Program-made: the position numbers and the translations under genes
Shown here: positions 7,545-15,729 of the stretch, in pieces
Layout: every line of letters begins with the position of its first letter
Numbering within the stretch: position 1 is the first letter of the stretch
Notes under the pieces: generated by a model
Seen by the model: only the letters and a program-made list of their open reading frames with translations
What the model was told of the DNA's origin: nothing
Database searches by the model: none
Assembly (NCBI GenBank): GCA_023386815.1
Contig: JAEWIZ010000002.1
Location: forward strand, 195,354 to 259,353
Direction of reading: 5' to 3'
From: Bacillota bacterium
Lineage (GTDB): Bacteria > Bacillota > Clostridia > Lachnospirales > Lachnospiraceae
DNA length: 64,000 nt

Positions 7545-8621
7545 TTATTTTATGGAATCAGCTTTTATCATTTGGATTGGTGCAACCTCATCACTTAAGG
7601 GGAGTACCTCTGCTCCCTTATCAAGTAAATCTTCCAACATCTTTGGAAGCGAATTAAGTGTTGTCTTTTTCGTAGGTGAATCGTGCATCAGTACGATGGA
7701 GGTTTTCTTTGTTTTAACGCCACTAAGCACATTTTGAATAAGCTGCTTCTGTGTGTATTCCACTCCTGTAGCATCACCATTTACTACATTCCAATCATAA
7801 TAAACAATTGAATTCTTATTTAAATATCGAATAAATTCATCCATCCCATGCTTATTTACCATATTGTCACTACCACCTGGAAAACGGTAAATTGTGGGCT
7901 TGTACCCAGTAGTATCATATAACAAATTCCTTAGTTTTGTAAAGTCCTTATCAAAATCCTCCAAGGAATTGTATATCTTGTTGTATTGATGAGAAAAGGA
8001 ATGCATCCCGAGGGTATGACCTTCATTTACAATGCGTTTATAAATTTCCTTGGATTCATCATCCGTCTTACCAATGACAAAAAATGTTGCTTTTACTTGA
8101 TACTTTGCTAGGATATCCAGAATTTCATTCGTATATAAGCTTGGCCCATCATCAAAGGTTAAATATACTGTTTTCCCTTTGAAAACTCCATTCTCCTTAG
8201 CTGTTTCTACTGTTTGATCAGAACTTACTGCTGTATCCTGTTTACTGCTTTCCTCTGTGGTCTCTGTTTCTGAACTCTTTGGTACATCTGTTTCTTCTTT
8301 CGTATTTAGCTGGTTCGGATCTAGGTTGCTTTCATTTGCCTGTTCTACCGGTATTTCGGCGGCTAGCACATGTTTCGCATTATCTGAATCATCATTGGCA
8401 AGTTCATACTGACCATGTAACTCTGCTAATTCCTTCACCTGCTTCTGTAATTGATTAACCTGCAATCCCAAAATAATACATAACACTGTTGGTAATATTA
8501 ATAAAATCACAGCCACTACTACGATTACTTTTTTGATACGGTTAATTCTTTTTCTGCGATAATCACTGCTTTTGTTCTTTGCATTCTCATCTGCTGTATT
8601 AATTTCGTTACTGTTTTGCAA
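7545..8621 (-). CDS. Membrane-anchored polysaccharide deacetylase (NodB domain)
   Basis: Probable peptidoglycan or chitin-type N-deacetylase acting outside the membrane. A basic stretch (YRRKRINRIKK) is followed by one membrane helix, a Ser/Thr/Glu-rich linker and then the NodB domain. Motif 1 is LTFDDGPS, the metal-binding motif 2 is HSFSH, and motif 3 is RFPGG. Start: the frame is open to a GTG at 8693, but that lacks an SD. A TTG at 8621 is preceded by AGGGGTGAG, so I prefer TTG, giving 358 residues; either start keeps the domain intact. It lies directly upstream of the bactofilin gene. Confidence 0.85.
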   Translation of the reverse strand: MQNSNEINTADENAKNKSSDYRRKRINRIKKVIVVVAVILLILPTVLCIILGLQVNQLQKQVKELAELHGQYELANDDSDNAKHVLAAEIPVEQANESNLDPNQLNTKEETDVPKSSETETTEESSKQDTAVSSDQTVETAKENGVFKGKTVYLTFDDGPSLYTNEILDILAKYQVKATFFVIGKTDDESKEIYKRIVNEGHTLGMHSFSHQYNKIYNSLEDFDKDFTKLRNLLYDTTGYKPTIYRFPGGSDNMVNKHGMDEFIRYLNKNSIVYYDWNVVNGDATGVEYTQKQLIQNVLSGVKTKKTSIVLMHDSPTKKTTLNSLPKMLEDLLDKGAEVLPLSDEVAPIQMIKADSIK

Positions 8622-8742
8622 AGGCTCACCCCTAGATAAAATTCTCTCAATTATTCTACCACATTTGTCAGTAATACGCAAAGGCTTTGCCACTATTACT
8701 GATATATTTTTTTAAGTATTAAAGGTCTCAAATATAATTAAC

Positions 8743-8781
8743 AAAGCCTCTTAGCACATATGTACCAGGAGGCTGGGTATT
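8743..8781 (-). terminator. Terminator-type hairpin, copy A of a 39-nt repeat flanking the metabolic island
   Basis: On the minus strand AGCCTC...GAGGCT forms a stem with an inner TGGTAC/GTGC pairing, followed by TTTGTTAATT. The 39-nt stretch is identical to 15930-15968 at 36 positions and has the same orientation. It is the second hairpin after the island's last gene. The 283 nt between the deacetylase GTG (8693) and the next gene hold only this hairpin and the one at 8917-8951; I see no convincing gene there. Confidence 0.65.
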
Positions 8782-8916
8782 AAATACTAGGTTTTCCTTA
8801 ATCTTTCCAAAACATTTTTTCATACGTGTTTATTTCTAGTTTAATTCATGGCTCAAGCACTTGCATTGTATCACATCTTCCTTCCTCGAGACGTCGCTAT
8901 TCAGCTTCTAATAGCA

Positions 8917-8951
8917 AAAGCCTCCCAAAACATTCCGTTCTGAGAGGCTTT
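8917..8951 (-). terminator. Intrinsic terminator of the island operon
   Basis: AAAGCCTC (8917-8924) pairs with GAGGCTTT (8944-8951). On the minus strand the stem ends in a TTTT run. It lies 25 nt after the stop of the last operon gene (8977). Confidence 0.75.
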
Positions 8952-8976
8952 ACATCAGGCTGCTCGCCAATCTTAT

Positions 8977-9750
8977 TTATGGAAGAAATTGATCCTTGAA
9001 TTCAGCATAGACTTCCGGTAATATCTTCGCCAGATGTGTAAATTCCTTAACATTATGAATCAAAATCGCTTTTGCTAACATTTCATTGGGCTTAAATTCT
9101 GGAATTCTCACCGGCTTATTGTCAACGGCTTGATAACCCAACCAAAAACGAGTTCTTAATTCACAACCATCTTTTGTCGGTCTGACAAAATGTGTCATGA
9201 TAGCCGGACCAGGTGTACATACGATTGTCCCTTTAAATGCCTTTAGCTTTTCAGGATCAAAGCCCACCGTTTCAGGAGGAACAAAATTCAGGGTAACATC
9301 AACCGGTTCCTGTCCATCCAATAATGCTTCTTTAACCTCGTGGCATGTATTCCAATATCTTTCCCTCATCGACAATGTTTCATCTAATGCAATTTCGGGA
9401 TTTCTTGTTTGACAATAATAATGATCGTCCTTATCCCAAATTTTATATCGCATGGAAGAAAGACCATGCCATGCAAACCACCAATCAAACATTTCAGGGG
9501 TTACACCTGGCATCGGTGTTAAATTAGCCAGCATTAAGCCACCGTCATCTAAATAGAACCATCCAAATTCTCCCGCTAAATATCCAGGTTCAAATAGCTG
9601 ATTCATTTCCGTTGGCATAATACCACCTTTTAGATCAAATGTTCCATTCATAATACGATTAAATATCTCAGCCGGTACAGGAGCAATGTCCCTCTCAAAA
9701 TACTTATATAACGGAGATTTTTTTTCCTCCGCTGTCAATAAAACAGCCAT
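8977..9750 (-). CDS. PhlG/phloretin-hydrolase-like C-C hydrolase, paralogue 1 (putative ligands intact)
   Basis: Resembles the DAPG hydrolase (PhlG) family, which includes phloretin hydrolase of Eubacterium ramulus; these metal-dependent enzymes cleave an acyl group from an aromatic ring. Start: GGAGG seven nt before the ATG at 9750 (257 residues); a GTG at 9768 opens the frame but lacks an SD. Numbered from that GTG, candidate ligands or catalytic residues are H116 (KDDHYY), E147 (CHEVKE), H193 (MTHFVRP), H238 and E242 (IHNVKE). The H-x3-E pair and the 31-residue H-to-E spacing fit what I recall of the PhlG zinc site. Other conserved blocks are PMPGVTPEMFDWWFAWHGL and FTHLAKILPEVY. It is the last gene of the operon, directly after the MFS transporter. 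Substrate unknown. Confidence 0.75.
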   Translation of the reverse strand: MAVLLTAEEKKSPLYKYFERDIAPVPAEIFNRIMNGTFDLKGGIMPTEMNQLFEPGYLAGEFGWFYLDDGGLMLANLTPMPGVTPEMFDWWFAWHGLSSMRYKIWDKDDHYYCQTRNPEIALDETLSMRERYWNTCHEVKEALLDGQEPVDVTLNFVPPETVGFDPEKLKAFKGTIVCTPGPAIMTHFVRPTKDGCELRTRFWLGYQAVDNKPVRIPEFKPNEMLAKAILIHNVKEFTHLAKILPEVYAEFKDQFLP

Positions 9751-9771
9751 TTTCGACCTCCAATTCACATT

Positions 9772-10992
9772 TTATGGTATCTTCTTTGCAAAAATCCAAC
9801 ATATTCCGCCTAATCCTAGTGCGACACATAGCATGTAAATCGTAACTTCATAACCGAAATACTGGAGAACATAACCCGTGAAAATACCACCAATAACACC
9901 ACCTAGTTGACTTACTGTATTACGGAATGAGTTAACAATTGGCACATCTGCCGGCATCTCAGCAATATCTGGTGCACAGGCTGAACTCATACCTGCAACA
10001 GATCGTGGCAATGTACCAAATACAAAAACGTAAATCATGATTGCGCTAATTGGTAAATTTACAAGCAGTACTAATGCTACAATACCGCTAAAGAAAGACA
10101 AAATTGCAAGCTTTCTCTTCGTTTTTAATTTATCAGATAACAGTCCAAAAACAATCATTGCTACAATACCTAACAAACTGGTGTATCCATAAGTTACAGC
10201 AGCATTTCTTGGTTCCAACCCACGTATAATCAAGTACTGAATAACGAATGCACTGAAGGTTACAACAGCCATATTAAAGAATATTAATGCAATTGCTACC
10301 AGCCAGTTAGAAGAGTTTTTGTATACTCGCATTGTCTGCTCTTTTGTAGGCTTTTGAGCATTGGCGATTCCCGTTACTTTTACTGAGGATGGTACCGTCA
10401 ACAACCAGAAAACCAAACATACTACCTGTAAAACAATAATTACCAAAAAGACCTGCTGGAAGGATAAACCTTTACCTAACATCATCCAGCTGGCAACATT
10501 GGTATGAATAACCTGCCCCAACATTCCTACGGTAACCATAAAGCTAATCCAGAATCCGATTCTTTGAGGCTTTACAAGATTCGCAGTAAGGCTGTGGCCA
10601 ATTAATGCCATAAATCCGTAGCCGCCACCTTCTAACATTCTTCCGATAACGAAAAGAATATAATTTGATGTAAATACCTGAATGAGAGAACCCCCTAGTA
10701 ATAGTACGAAACTAAGAAGCATACTCCATTTACAAGGTATTTTACGAATTACATATCCAAATGGTACTGTAAATAATATTACAAACCAGTTCTGTGCAGT
10801 ATTTAAATAGCCATAAGTACTAATGTCTATGTTAAAATACCCTTGTATTGCTGCCTGCATAGGCAACAGTTTGAACATACTAAAACCCAATACAAATAAA
10901 CAGAATGTAATAGCTGCCAAAATAACTTTAATTCTGCTGCTACTTAAACTAGCAGCCACTGCATTTGTCATTTTATTATTTTCACCTTCCAT
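9772..10992 (-). CDS. MFS transporter of the island operon
   Basis: About 406 residues with twelve hydrophobic segments in two halves, as in the major facilitator superfamily. The loop after helix 2 reads FGYVIRKIPCKW, in the place of the usual G-x3-D-x2-G-R-R motif but divergent from it. Start: ATG at 10992 after a GGGGG SD; a GTG at 11004 opens the frame. It lies between the FMN oxidoreductase and PhlG-like paralogue 1 with gaps of about 20 nt, so it is probably co-expressed and imports the pathway substrate or exports a product. Direction and substrate cannot be read from sequence. Confidence 0.85.
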   Translation of the reverse strand: MEGENNKMTNAVAASLSSSRIKVILAAITFCLFVLGFSMFKLLPMQAAIQGYFNIDISTYGYLNTAQNWFVILFTVPFGYVIRKIPCKWSMLLSFVLLLGGSLIQVFTSNYILFVIGRMLEGGGYGFMALIGHSLTANLVKPQRIGFWISFMVTVGMLGQVIHTNVASWMMLGKGLSFQQVFLVIIVLQVVCLVFWLLTVPSSVKVTGIANAQKPTKEQTMRVYKNSSNWLVAIALIFFNMAVVTFSAFVIQYLIIRGLEPRNAAVTYGYTSLLGIVAMIVFGLLSDKLKTKRKLAILSFFSGIVALVLLVNLPISAIMIYVFVFGTLPRSVAGMSSACAPDIAEMPADVPIVNSFRNTVSQLGGVIGGIFTGYVLQYFGYEVTIYMLCVALGLGGICWIFAKKIP

Positions 10993-11012
10993 AATAACCC
11001 CCACTCACTTTT

Positions 11013-11987
11013 TTAATATAGTTGATAGCTCCTTTTTAGCCATTCTTCCCACTCATCGCAAAAATCTACAATAAGTTCCTTCACCGATCGAACGCTGTGA
11101 ATCAATCCAACTACCTGTCCTCCCATAACAGCTCCATTTTCTTCTACTTCTCCGTCTAATGAAGCAATTCTAAGTGATCCTTCCGCAGCCTTTCGTACCA
11201 GCTGCGCTGCCTCCGCCTGTGGATGCTCAGCCTCAATCTGGATCAGACGCTCTGCTAATTTATTACGGATTTGCCAGCTTGGTTCGCCAGTAGATGCCCC
11301 ACATGCTACGATATCTCGGTCACTTGCTTTTACAATTGCCTGTTTCACATTAGGATGAACCGGACACTCGTTTGATGCCATAAATGCGGTTCCCATTTCA
11401 ATGCCCTCTGCACCCATTACTGTGCATGCAGCAGCCTGACGCGGCGTTGCAATACCACCAGAAGCAACTACCGGAACAGATTTTACTGCTTCTGTAACCT
11501 CCGCTAAAAGAACACGTCCGCTAACTTTTGTACAATGTCCGCCGCCCTCAATACCTTTGGTGATAATCACATCAGCGCCAGCCTTCTCTGCAACAATAGC
11601 ATCCTCCAGGTAATTTACCTTAGCAATGACTTTAATACCTGCTGCATGAAATCTATCATAGTATTCTTTGGCCATATCGTAATCAAGAAGGTTTAAACTA
11701 TCGATGTATGCAACGGGTATCCTTCCTTCAATAATTGCCTGGGTTCCAATTTCCAGCTGGGGACCAGGATCCAAAAATAAGTTTGCAGCAAATGGTTGAT
11801 CCGTCATAGCACGAACCGCTTCCGCCTGTCCTATGATTAATTCTTTTGGCATAAAACCACTACCCAGAACACCAAGTCCTCCGTTCTCTGATACAGCTGC
11901 TACAAGTGGTGCCATGGATGTCCATGCCATTGCTCCCTGAATAATTGGGTATTTTATTCCTAATGCTTCACATACTCTGTTTGCCAT
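11013..11987 (-). CDS. FMN-dependent nitronate monooxygenase / enoyl reductase (FabK-like) family enzyme
   Basis: TIM-barrel flavoenzyme of the NMO/FabK group. Start: ATG at 11987 preceded by GGAGG; a longer frame to 12080 would overlap the upstream gene by 77 nt. The N-terminal block is GIKYPIIQGAMAW, the FMN/active-site loop KGIEGGGHCTK, and the phosphate-binding strand VPVVASGGIATPRQAAA followed by GAEGIEMGTAFMAS. FabK proper belongs in a fatty-acid cluster, and no fab genes are here. In this operon a role in reducing a C=C bond of the imported compound, or oxidising a nitronate-like intermediate, is possible but inferred. Confidence 0.82.
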   Translation of the reverse strand: MANRVCEALGIKYPIIQGAMAWTSMAPLVAAVSENGGLGVLGSGFMPKELIIGQAEAVRAMTDQPFAANLFLDPGPQLEIGTQAIIEGRIPVAYIDSLNLLDYDMAKEYYDRFHAAGIKVIAKVNYLEDAIVAEKAGADVIITKGIEGGGHCTKVSGRVLLAEVTEAVKSVPVVASGGIATPRQAAACTVMGAEGIEMGTAFMASNECPVHPNVKQAIVKASDRDIVACGASTGEPSWQIRNKLAERLIQIEAEHPQAEAAQLVRKAAEGSLRIASLDGEVEENGAVMGGQVVGLIHSVRSVKELIVDFCDEWEEWLKRSYQLY

Positions 11988-12003
11988 TTCTTTATCCTCC
12001 GGT

Positions 12004-13665
12004 TTAAAATCTAGGTGGTTGAACTTCATATTGCTCGATCGGTACTGGCTCTGTATCCAATACCATGTTTCCGTCTTCATTTTTTACTATAATCCACTTT
12101 AACCAATTATTGTTATCCATTTGCGGGTAGTCTTCTCTTAAAAACCATCCTCTGGATTCCTTTCGCATTGAGGCTGCACGAAGCTGCATTTCTGCGCATA
12201 GTACCATGGCCTCTGCCTCATGACATGCCAGTAAATCATGGAAATCAACAGCTTTTAGCTGGCTCAGCTTTGATTTTGCTTTCTCAAGTTTACGAAGTGC
12301 AATATTAAGACGATGCTGGGACATATAAATACTGTTTTCTACGGGACACAGAATATTTTGTATATCCCCAATTACTTCTTTCGCATCAATTCCTTCGACG
12401 CGGTTAAATGGTGCATATGCAGCCTCTTTATATGAATTAATTTGCGCTTCATCTAATTCAGCTACCTCTGCTCCTTTTACATATTCTGCAGCAGATTCGC
12501 CACTGATAATTCCAGCAAATACTGCATTTAAAATACCGGATCCACGATTTCTTCCAGGAGGTGCGGGAACTGCCCCAGGAGCTGTGGAACCACAATAGCA
12601 TACATCACCTGCTGCAAACATTCCGGAAATGGTTGTCTGCATATCCTCGCCAACTTTTACAGGTGATTGCTCCCCTACAAGTCCAGGCACTACTTCACAT
12701 TCCGGATCTCTTCCTGCTGCTTTTCCATGATCTGCTTTCCAAAATGGTAGTCCATAAGGACGATCCCAGATACGAGTCAGCCCCTCCTCATCCCTCTGCT
12801 CTAATTTGAGATAAATCGGACCTTTTCCAGCAGACATCTGCTCATACCACTCACGGACTGCAGTTGCACTGATGTCTGCTTCCGGGAAGCGTCGGAAATT
12901 CTTTGTCACATTTTCTCCCAGTGCGTTGTACATATTGTTCTCACCAAATACAACCTCCTGGAAACTATGTAATTTATAAAGCTGTGCGAAGTTACCAAAT
13001 TCAGGGTTTCTCATCTGTGCACCTGCACGATATGCTGCAGCAATACCATCACCGCGTCCATTACTCCACATCGGTGCAATGCGGTAATTTTGTGAACCCG
13101 TTGCAAGGACTATCGTTTTCGCAGCAAAGGTATAGAAGGTACCATCCAGTATACTGTATCCAACAGCTCCTGCGATTCTTCCTTCGTCTGTCAGAAGATC
13201 AGAAATCGTAACCTTGTCAATGATCTTTACGCCCAATTTCTCAGCCTTTCTTCTCATTTGCAGCGTAATATTTAAATCCACACCAATAATAAAAGTCATT
13301 GGACCGGTTGGAATTCGTTTCTTTGGAATGGTTACTCCCCATCCCTCCATACGTTCCAGCATTTCATTATTCATGGCTACATATTTTTTCATCATATTCT
13401 GATTTCCAAGATAGCACCCAACCGAATGCGCATGATATTCTGTAAACATCTCTGGCGTTGTGTGCTCCAGGTCAAAATACTGAAGTACTCCACCACCTTT
13501 ATTCGCTTTTCCGCCATATCCAGTAGTCTGTTTCTCAACAATCATTACCTCTGCCTCAGGATTTTTCTCCTTTGCAGAAACTGCAGCGGTCAGTCCTGCA
13601 ATACCACCGCCAATAATAAGAATGTCCGCAAACCCTCTGACCTCTTCATATTGCAACTGTCCCAT
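12004..13665 (-). CDS. FAD-dependent reductase of the fumarate reductase / AprA flavoprotein family
   Basis: Starts with an FAD-binding motif, ILIIGGGIAGLTAA (about residues 16-29), then TTGYGGKANKGGG. The second FAD block is FAAGDVCYCGSTAPGAVPAP with GSGILNAVFAG. The C-terminal helical domain ends with ESRGWFLREDYPQ, as in succinate/fumarate and adenylylsulfate reductases. The fumarate-reductase substrate motif QFHPT is not seen; the equivalent region reads NPEFGNFAQLYKLH, so the substrate is probably not fumarate. The gene just upstream is a two-cluster ferredoxin, as with AprB-AprA, and the pair may form a complex. SD GGAGG precedes the ATG. Confidence 0.83.
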   Translation of the reverse strand: MGQLQYEEVRGFADILIIGGGIAGLTAAVSAKEKNPEAEVMIVEKQTTGYGGKANKGGGVLQYFDLEHTTPEMFTEYHAHSVGCYLGNQNMMKKYVAMNNEMLERMEGWGVTIPKKRIPTGPMTFIIGVDLNITLQMRRKAEKLGVKIIDKVTISDLLTDEGRIAGAVGYSILDGTFYTFAAKTIVLATGSQNYRIAPMWSNGRGDGIAAAYRAGAQMRNPEFGNFAQLYKLHSFQEVVFGENNMYNALGENVTKNFRRFPEADISATAVREWYEQMSAGKGPIYLKLEQRDEEGLTRIWDRPYGLPFWKADHGKAAGRDPECEVVPGLVGEQSPVKVGEDMQTTISGMFAAGDVCYCGSTAPGAVPAPPGRNRGSGILNAVFAGIISGESAAEYVKGAEVAELDEAQINSYKEAAYAPFNRVEGIDAKEVIGDIQNILCPVENSIYMSQHRLNIALRKLEKAKSKLSQLKAVDFHDLLACHEAEAMVLCAEMQLRAASMRKESRGWFLREDYPQMDNNNWLKWIIVKNEDGNMVLDTEPVPIEQYEVQPPRF

Positions 13666-13682
13666 AATATGTTCTCTCCTCC

Positions 13683-13928
13683 TTATCGATATTGGTCAAA
13701 GCTTTGTCTAAATCCTTGACTCTCAAAATCCGGAATCACCTCAATACACCCCTTCTTGCAGGATACTTCACAGTAATTGCAGTGTTCACAATCTTCTACA
13801 TATTTAAATACTGGCTGTTTTTTCACCTCGTCCCAGCGGATCACATCAATGAAACATGCTTTATAGCATAACTTACAGCCAACGCAATTCTCTGGATTGA
13901 AATTAATGATATGCTTTGTATTGATCAA
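13683..13928 (-). CDS. Two-[4Fe-4S] ferredoxin, probable partner of the FAD reductase
   Basis: 81 residues. The first cluster motif is CVGCKLCYKAC near residue 16; the second is CEHCNYCEVSC followed by KKGC. Start: TTG at 13928 after GGGGG, with no ATG in a suitable place. The 17-nt gap to the FAD gene and the AprB-like size suggest it delivers electrons to that flavoprotein. It could also take electrons from a general ferredoxin pool. Confidence 0.87.
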   Translation of the reverse strand: MINTKHIINFNPENCVGCKLCYKACFIDVIRWDEVKKQPVFKYVEDCEHCNYCEVSCKKGCIEVIPDFESQGFRQSFDQYR

Positions 13929-13942
13929 GACCGTTCCCCCCT

Positions 13943-14764
13943 TTAGAAATTATCTTTCTCTTCCGAATATAGTTCCGGAAGTATTGCTGCCAGATGCGCC
14001 CACTCTGTCATATTCTGAAGCATTACCCCCATTGGCATCATTGGCGGCATCCGAAGGTCATCCTGCAGTTCCTTATAGTCCCTGCCATAACGTACGCTCC
14101 ATCCCATCCAATATCTGCTTCTTACTTCTACACCGCTCTCTACCTCACGTACCAGATGGCTAACAAAATAATCTGGTTGTGCAAACGGGGGCACCCCTTT
14201 GCTGTAACCTCTAGCGCATATTAAGGTAGAACAGGCATCGCTTCCTATTTTCTCCATATCGAACCCAACATCGGAAGGACACTTAAAATTCATATAATCT
14301 GTTGTTGGTCCCATTTCTCCATGTCGTACCACAATCTGCGTTGAATCCCAATATCTCTCCTGGTAGCTAAGATCCTCATCTTTCATTTTGTCCGTCTGCA
14401 TCGTCATTGCCTGAATATTTGATTCTGGATTGCTAATCACATAGCGCAATTGATCCAAGCTTCTCCAGGCAAACCACCAGTCCACCATCTTCGCTGTTAC
14501 ACCTGGCATAAATGTCAAGTCTGATACATATCCTGTTCCATCAAACATGACGCAGTAGCCAATCTCCTCCTGGATAAACTCAGGTTCAAACATTCTGTTT
14601 CTTTGCGTAAACGGTAATGCTTTCCCAGGATTAATCGGTCCACGAAATACTTTCTCCATTTTCTCTGGTGCAACCGGTGTCATATTCTTGAGATAATACT
14701 TAAAGTAAGACTTTTTCTGACCCATCTCAGAAACTGGTACCTTTGGTTTCATCATTTTCTCCAT
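13943..14764 (-). CDS. PhlG/phloretin-hydrolase-like protein, paralogue 2 (putative metal site degraded)
   Basis: Co-linear with paralogue 1 (8977-9750) over its length: both have FEP at 59-61, MPGVT at 86-90, DWWFAW at 95-100, ERYW at 136-139, and a C-terminal HLA.ILPE.Y. Taking the longest frame for both, the putative metal ligands differ: H116 is N116, E147 is R147, and H238 is Q250; H101 is also R101. The candidate catalytic His is kept (VSHLVRE, H203), and so is the Glu of the H-x3-E pair (E254). It may be a pseudoenzyme partner, a metal-independent enzyme or a binding protein. First gene after lysR. The start is uncertain among ATG codons at 14764, 14755 and 14752; AAGGAG is 13-14 nt before the first and the GGAG inside codons 1-2 favours the others. 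Confidence 0.75.
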   Translation of the reverse strand: MEKMMKPKVPVSEMGQKKSYFKYYLKNMTPVAPEKMEKVFRGPINPGKALPFTQRNRMFEPEFIQEEIGYCVMFDGTGYVSDLTFMPGVTAKMVDWWFAWRSLDQLRYVISNPESNIQAMTMQTDKMKDEDLSYQERYWDSTQIVVRHGEMGPTTDYMNFKCPSDVGFDMEKIGSDACSTLICARGYSKGVPPFAQPDYFVSHLVREVESGVEVRSRYWMGWSVRYGRDYKELQDDLRMPPMMPMGVMLQNMTEWAHLAAILPELYSEEKDNF

Positions 14765-14771
14765 AAAAAAA

Positions 14772-14825
14772 CACCATCTCCTTTTTATTGATATATTAAA
14801 TATACCAATAAAGAAGCAGATGGTG
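14772..14825 (-). promoter_or_regulatory. Nested inverted repeats between lysR and the island operon
   Basis: CACCATCT (14772-14779) pairs with AGATGGTG (14818-14825). Inside, TTTATTGATATA (14784-14795) pairs with TATACCAATAAA (14801-14812) with one mismatch around a 5-nt loop. The AAGGAG SD of the first operon gene falls within the helix (about 14778-14784), so as RNA it could hide the SD. As DNA, the AT-rich dyad would suit a LysR operator. The choice between these is open. Confidence 0.5.
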
Positions 14826-14841
14826 AAATGCTTAAAATCTA

Positions 14842-15729
14842 TCAGGTCATAATCTCATCACACATGGAGTAAAAGAGGGCAATGGATGGGTTGTAATTAT
14901 CTTTGTTCCACACTAGAGCACAATCTACCGGGTGCAATTCCTTTATTTTTACAAAATCTACATATTTACTACTCTTCATGTAATGTTCATAACTGTTTGC
15001 AGCAAGACCCTCCCCGATTTCCACCCAGAGCATCTTGGTCTCATAATCCGGCGCCATCTTAGTTCTAGGCTCAAATCCAGCCGTTCTGCATGCTTCAACG
15101 AATACTTCATTTATCTTTGGACTATCTTGTGATAGTAAAAAGACTTCATCTCTAAAATCACTTAAAGAATATTCTTTATACTTTTCACAACCTAGACGTG
15201 CTGGCACAGCCAAATAGCTTTCTACACTGTATACAGTTTCATGCAATAATTTGTCTCTTTCATGAGTAATAAACTCTAGACAGAAACATACATCGCTTTT
15301 ACCGTTTTCTACACTTTCAATAAGCTGCGCGAAACTACAACTTTTTAATTCCACTGCAATTTTAGGATATTGTCTTTGAAAATCATGAATCACCTGAAAT
15401 ACTTTACTATCCATACAACATCCATTTAAAATACTAATTACCAGCTTTCCTTGCTCACCCCGACTTATGCTCCGTGCACTTTCTACTAATTCTTCATATT
15501 CCAGTGCCATCGATTTTAATCCATTGTACATTGCCAAACCAGCAGGACTTACTCTTAAACCATTCTGTTTACTACGCCAAAACAAGGGAAACCCTAACTC
15601 TCTCTCTAACGCTGCAATATTCCTGCTAAATGCTGGCTGCGTTATATGTACTTTCTGCGCTGCGGTGGTAAAATTTAATGTTTCCATGGCTGTAACAAAA
15701 CACAAATATAACATGCTCGTCATACTCAT
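14842..15729 (-). CDS. LysR-family transcriptional regulator of the island
   Basis: About 295 residues. The N-terminal winged helix carries the LysR signature: FTTAAQKVHITQPAFSRNIA, then LERELGFPLFWR. Residues from about 90 form the periplasmic-binding-protein-like effector domain. Start: ATG at 15729, near a GGAGGGG SD. Unlike most LysR genes it is not divergent from its likely target but lies directly upstream on the same strand, 77 nt from paralogue 2, with a large dyad in the gap. Effector unknown; presumably the pathway substrate. Confidence 0.88.
   Translation of the reverse strand: MSMTSMLYLCFVTAMETLNFTTAAQKVHITQPAFSRNIAALERELGFPLFWRSKQNGLRVSPAGLAMYNGLKSMALEYEELVESARSISRGEQGKLVISILNGCCMDSKVFQVIHDFQRQYPKIAVELKSCSFAQLIESVENGKSDVCFCLEFITHERDKLLHETVYSVESYLAVPARLGCEKYKEYSLSDFRDEVFLLSQDSPKINEVFVEACRTAGFEPRTKMAPDYETKMLWVEIGEGLAANSYEHYMKSSKYVDFVKIKELHPVDCALVWNKDNYNPSIALFYSMCDEIMT

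Noticed and set aside
6765..7598. 277-codon plus-strand frame opposite the bactofilin gene
   Set aside because: It is a shadow of the repetitive acidic and beta-helix codons; Ser/Ile/Pro-rich without SD, and the minus-strand gene has clear bactofilin repeats.
8743..8840. Possible 31-codon minus-strand peptide beginning near 8824
   Set aside because: It has no SD, and its frame runs through the terminator hairpin at 8743-8781.
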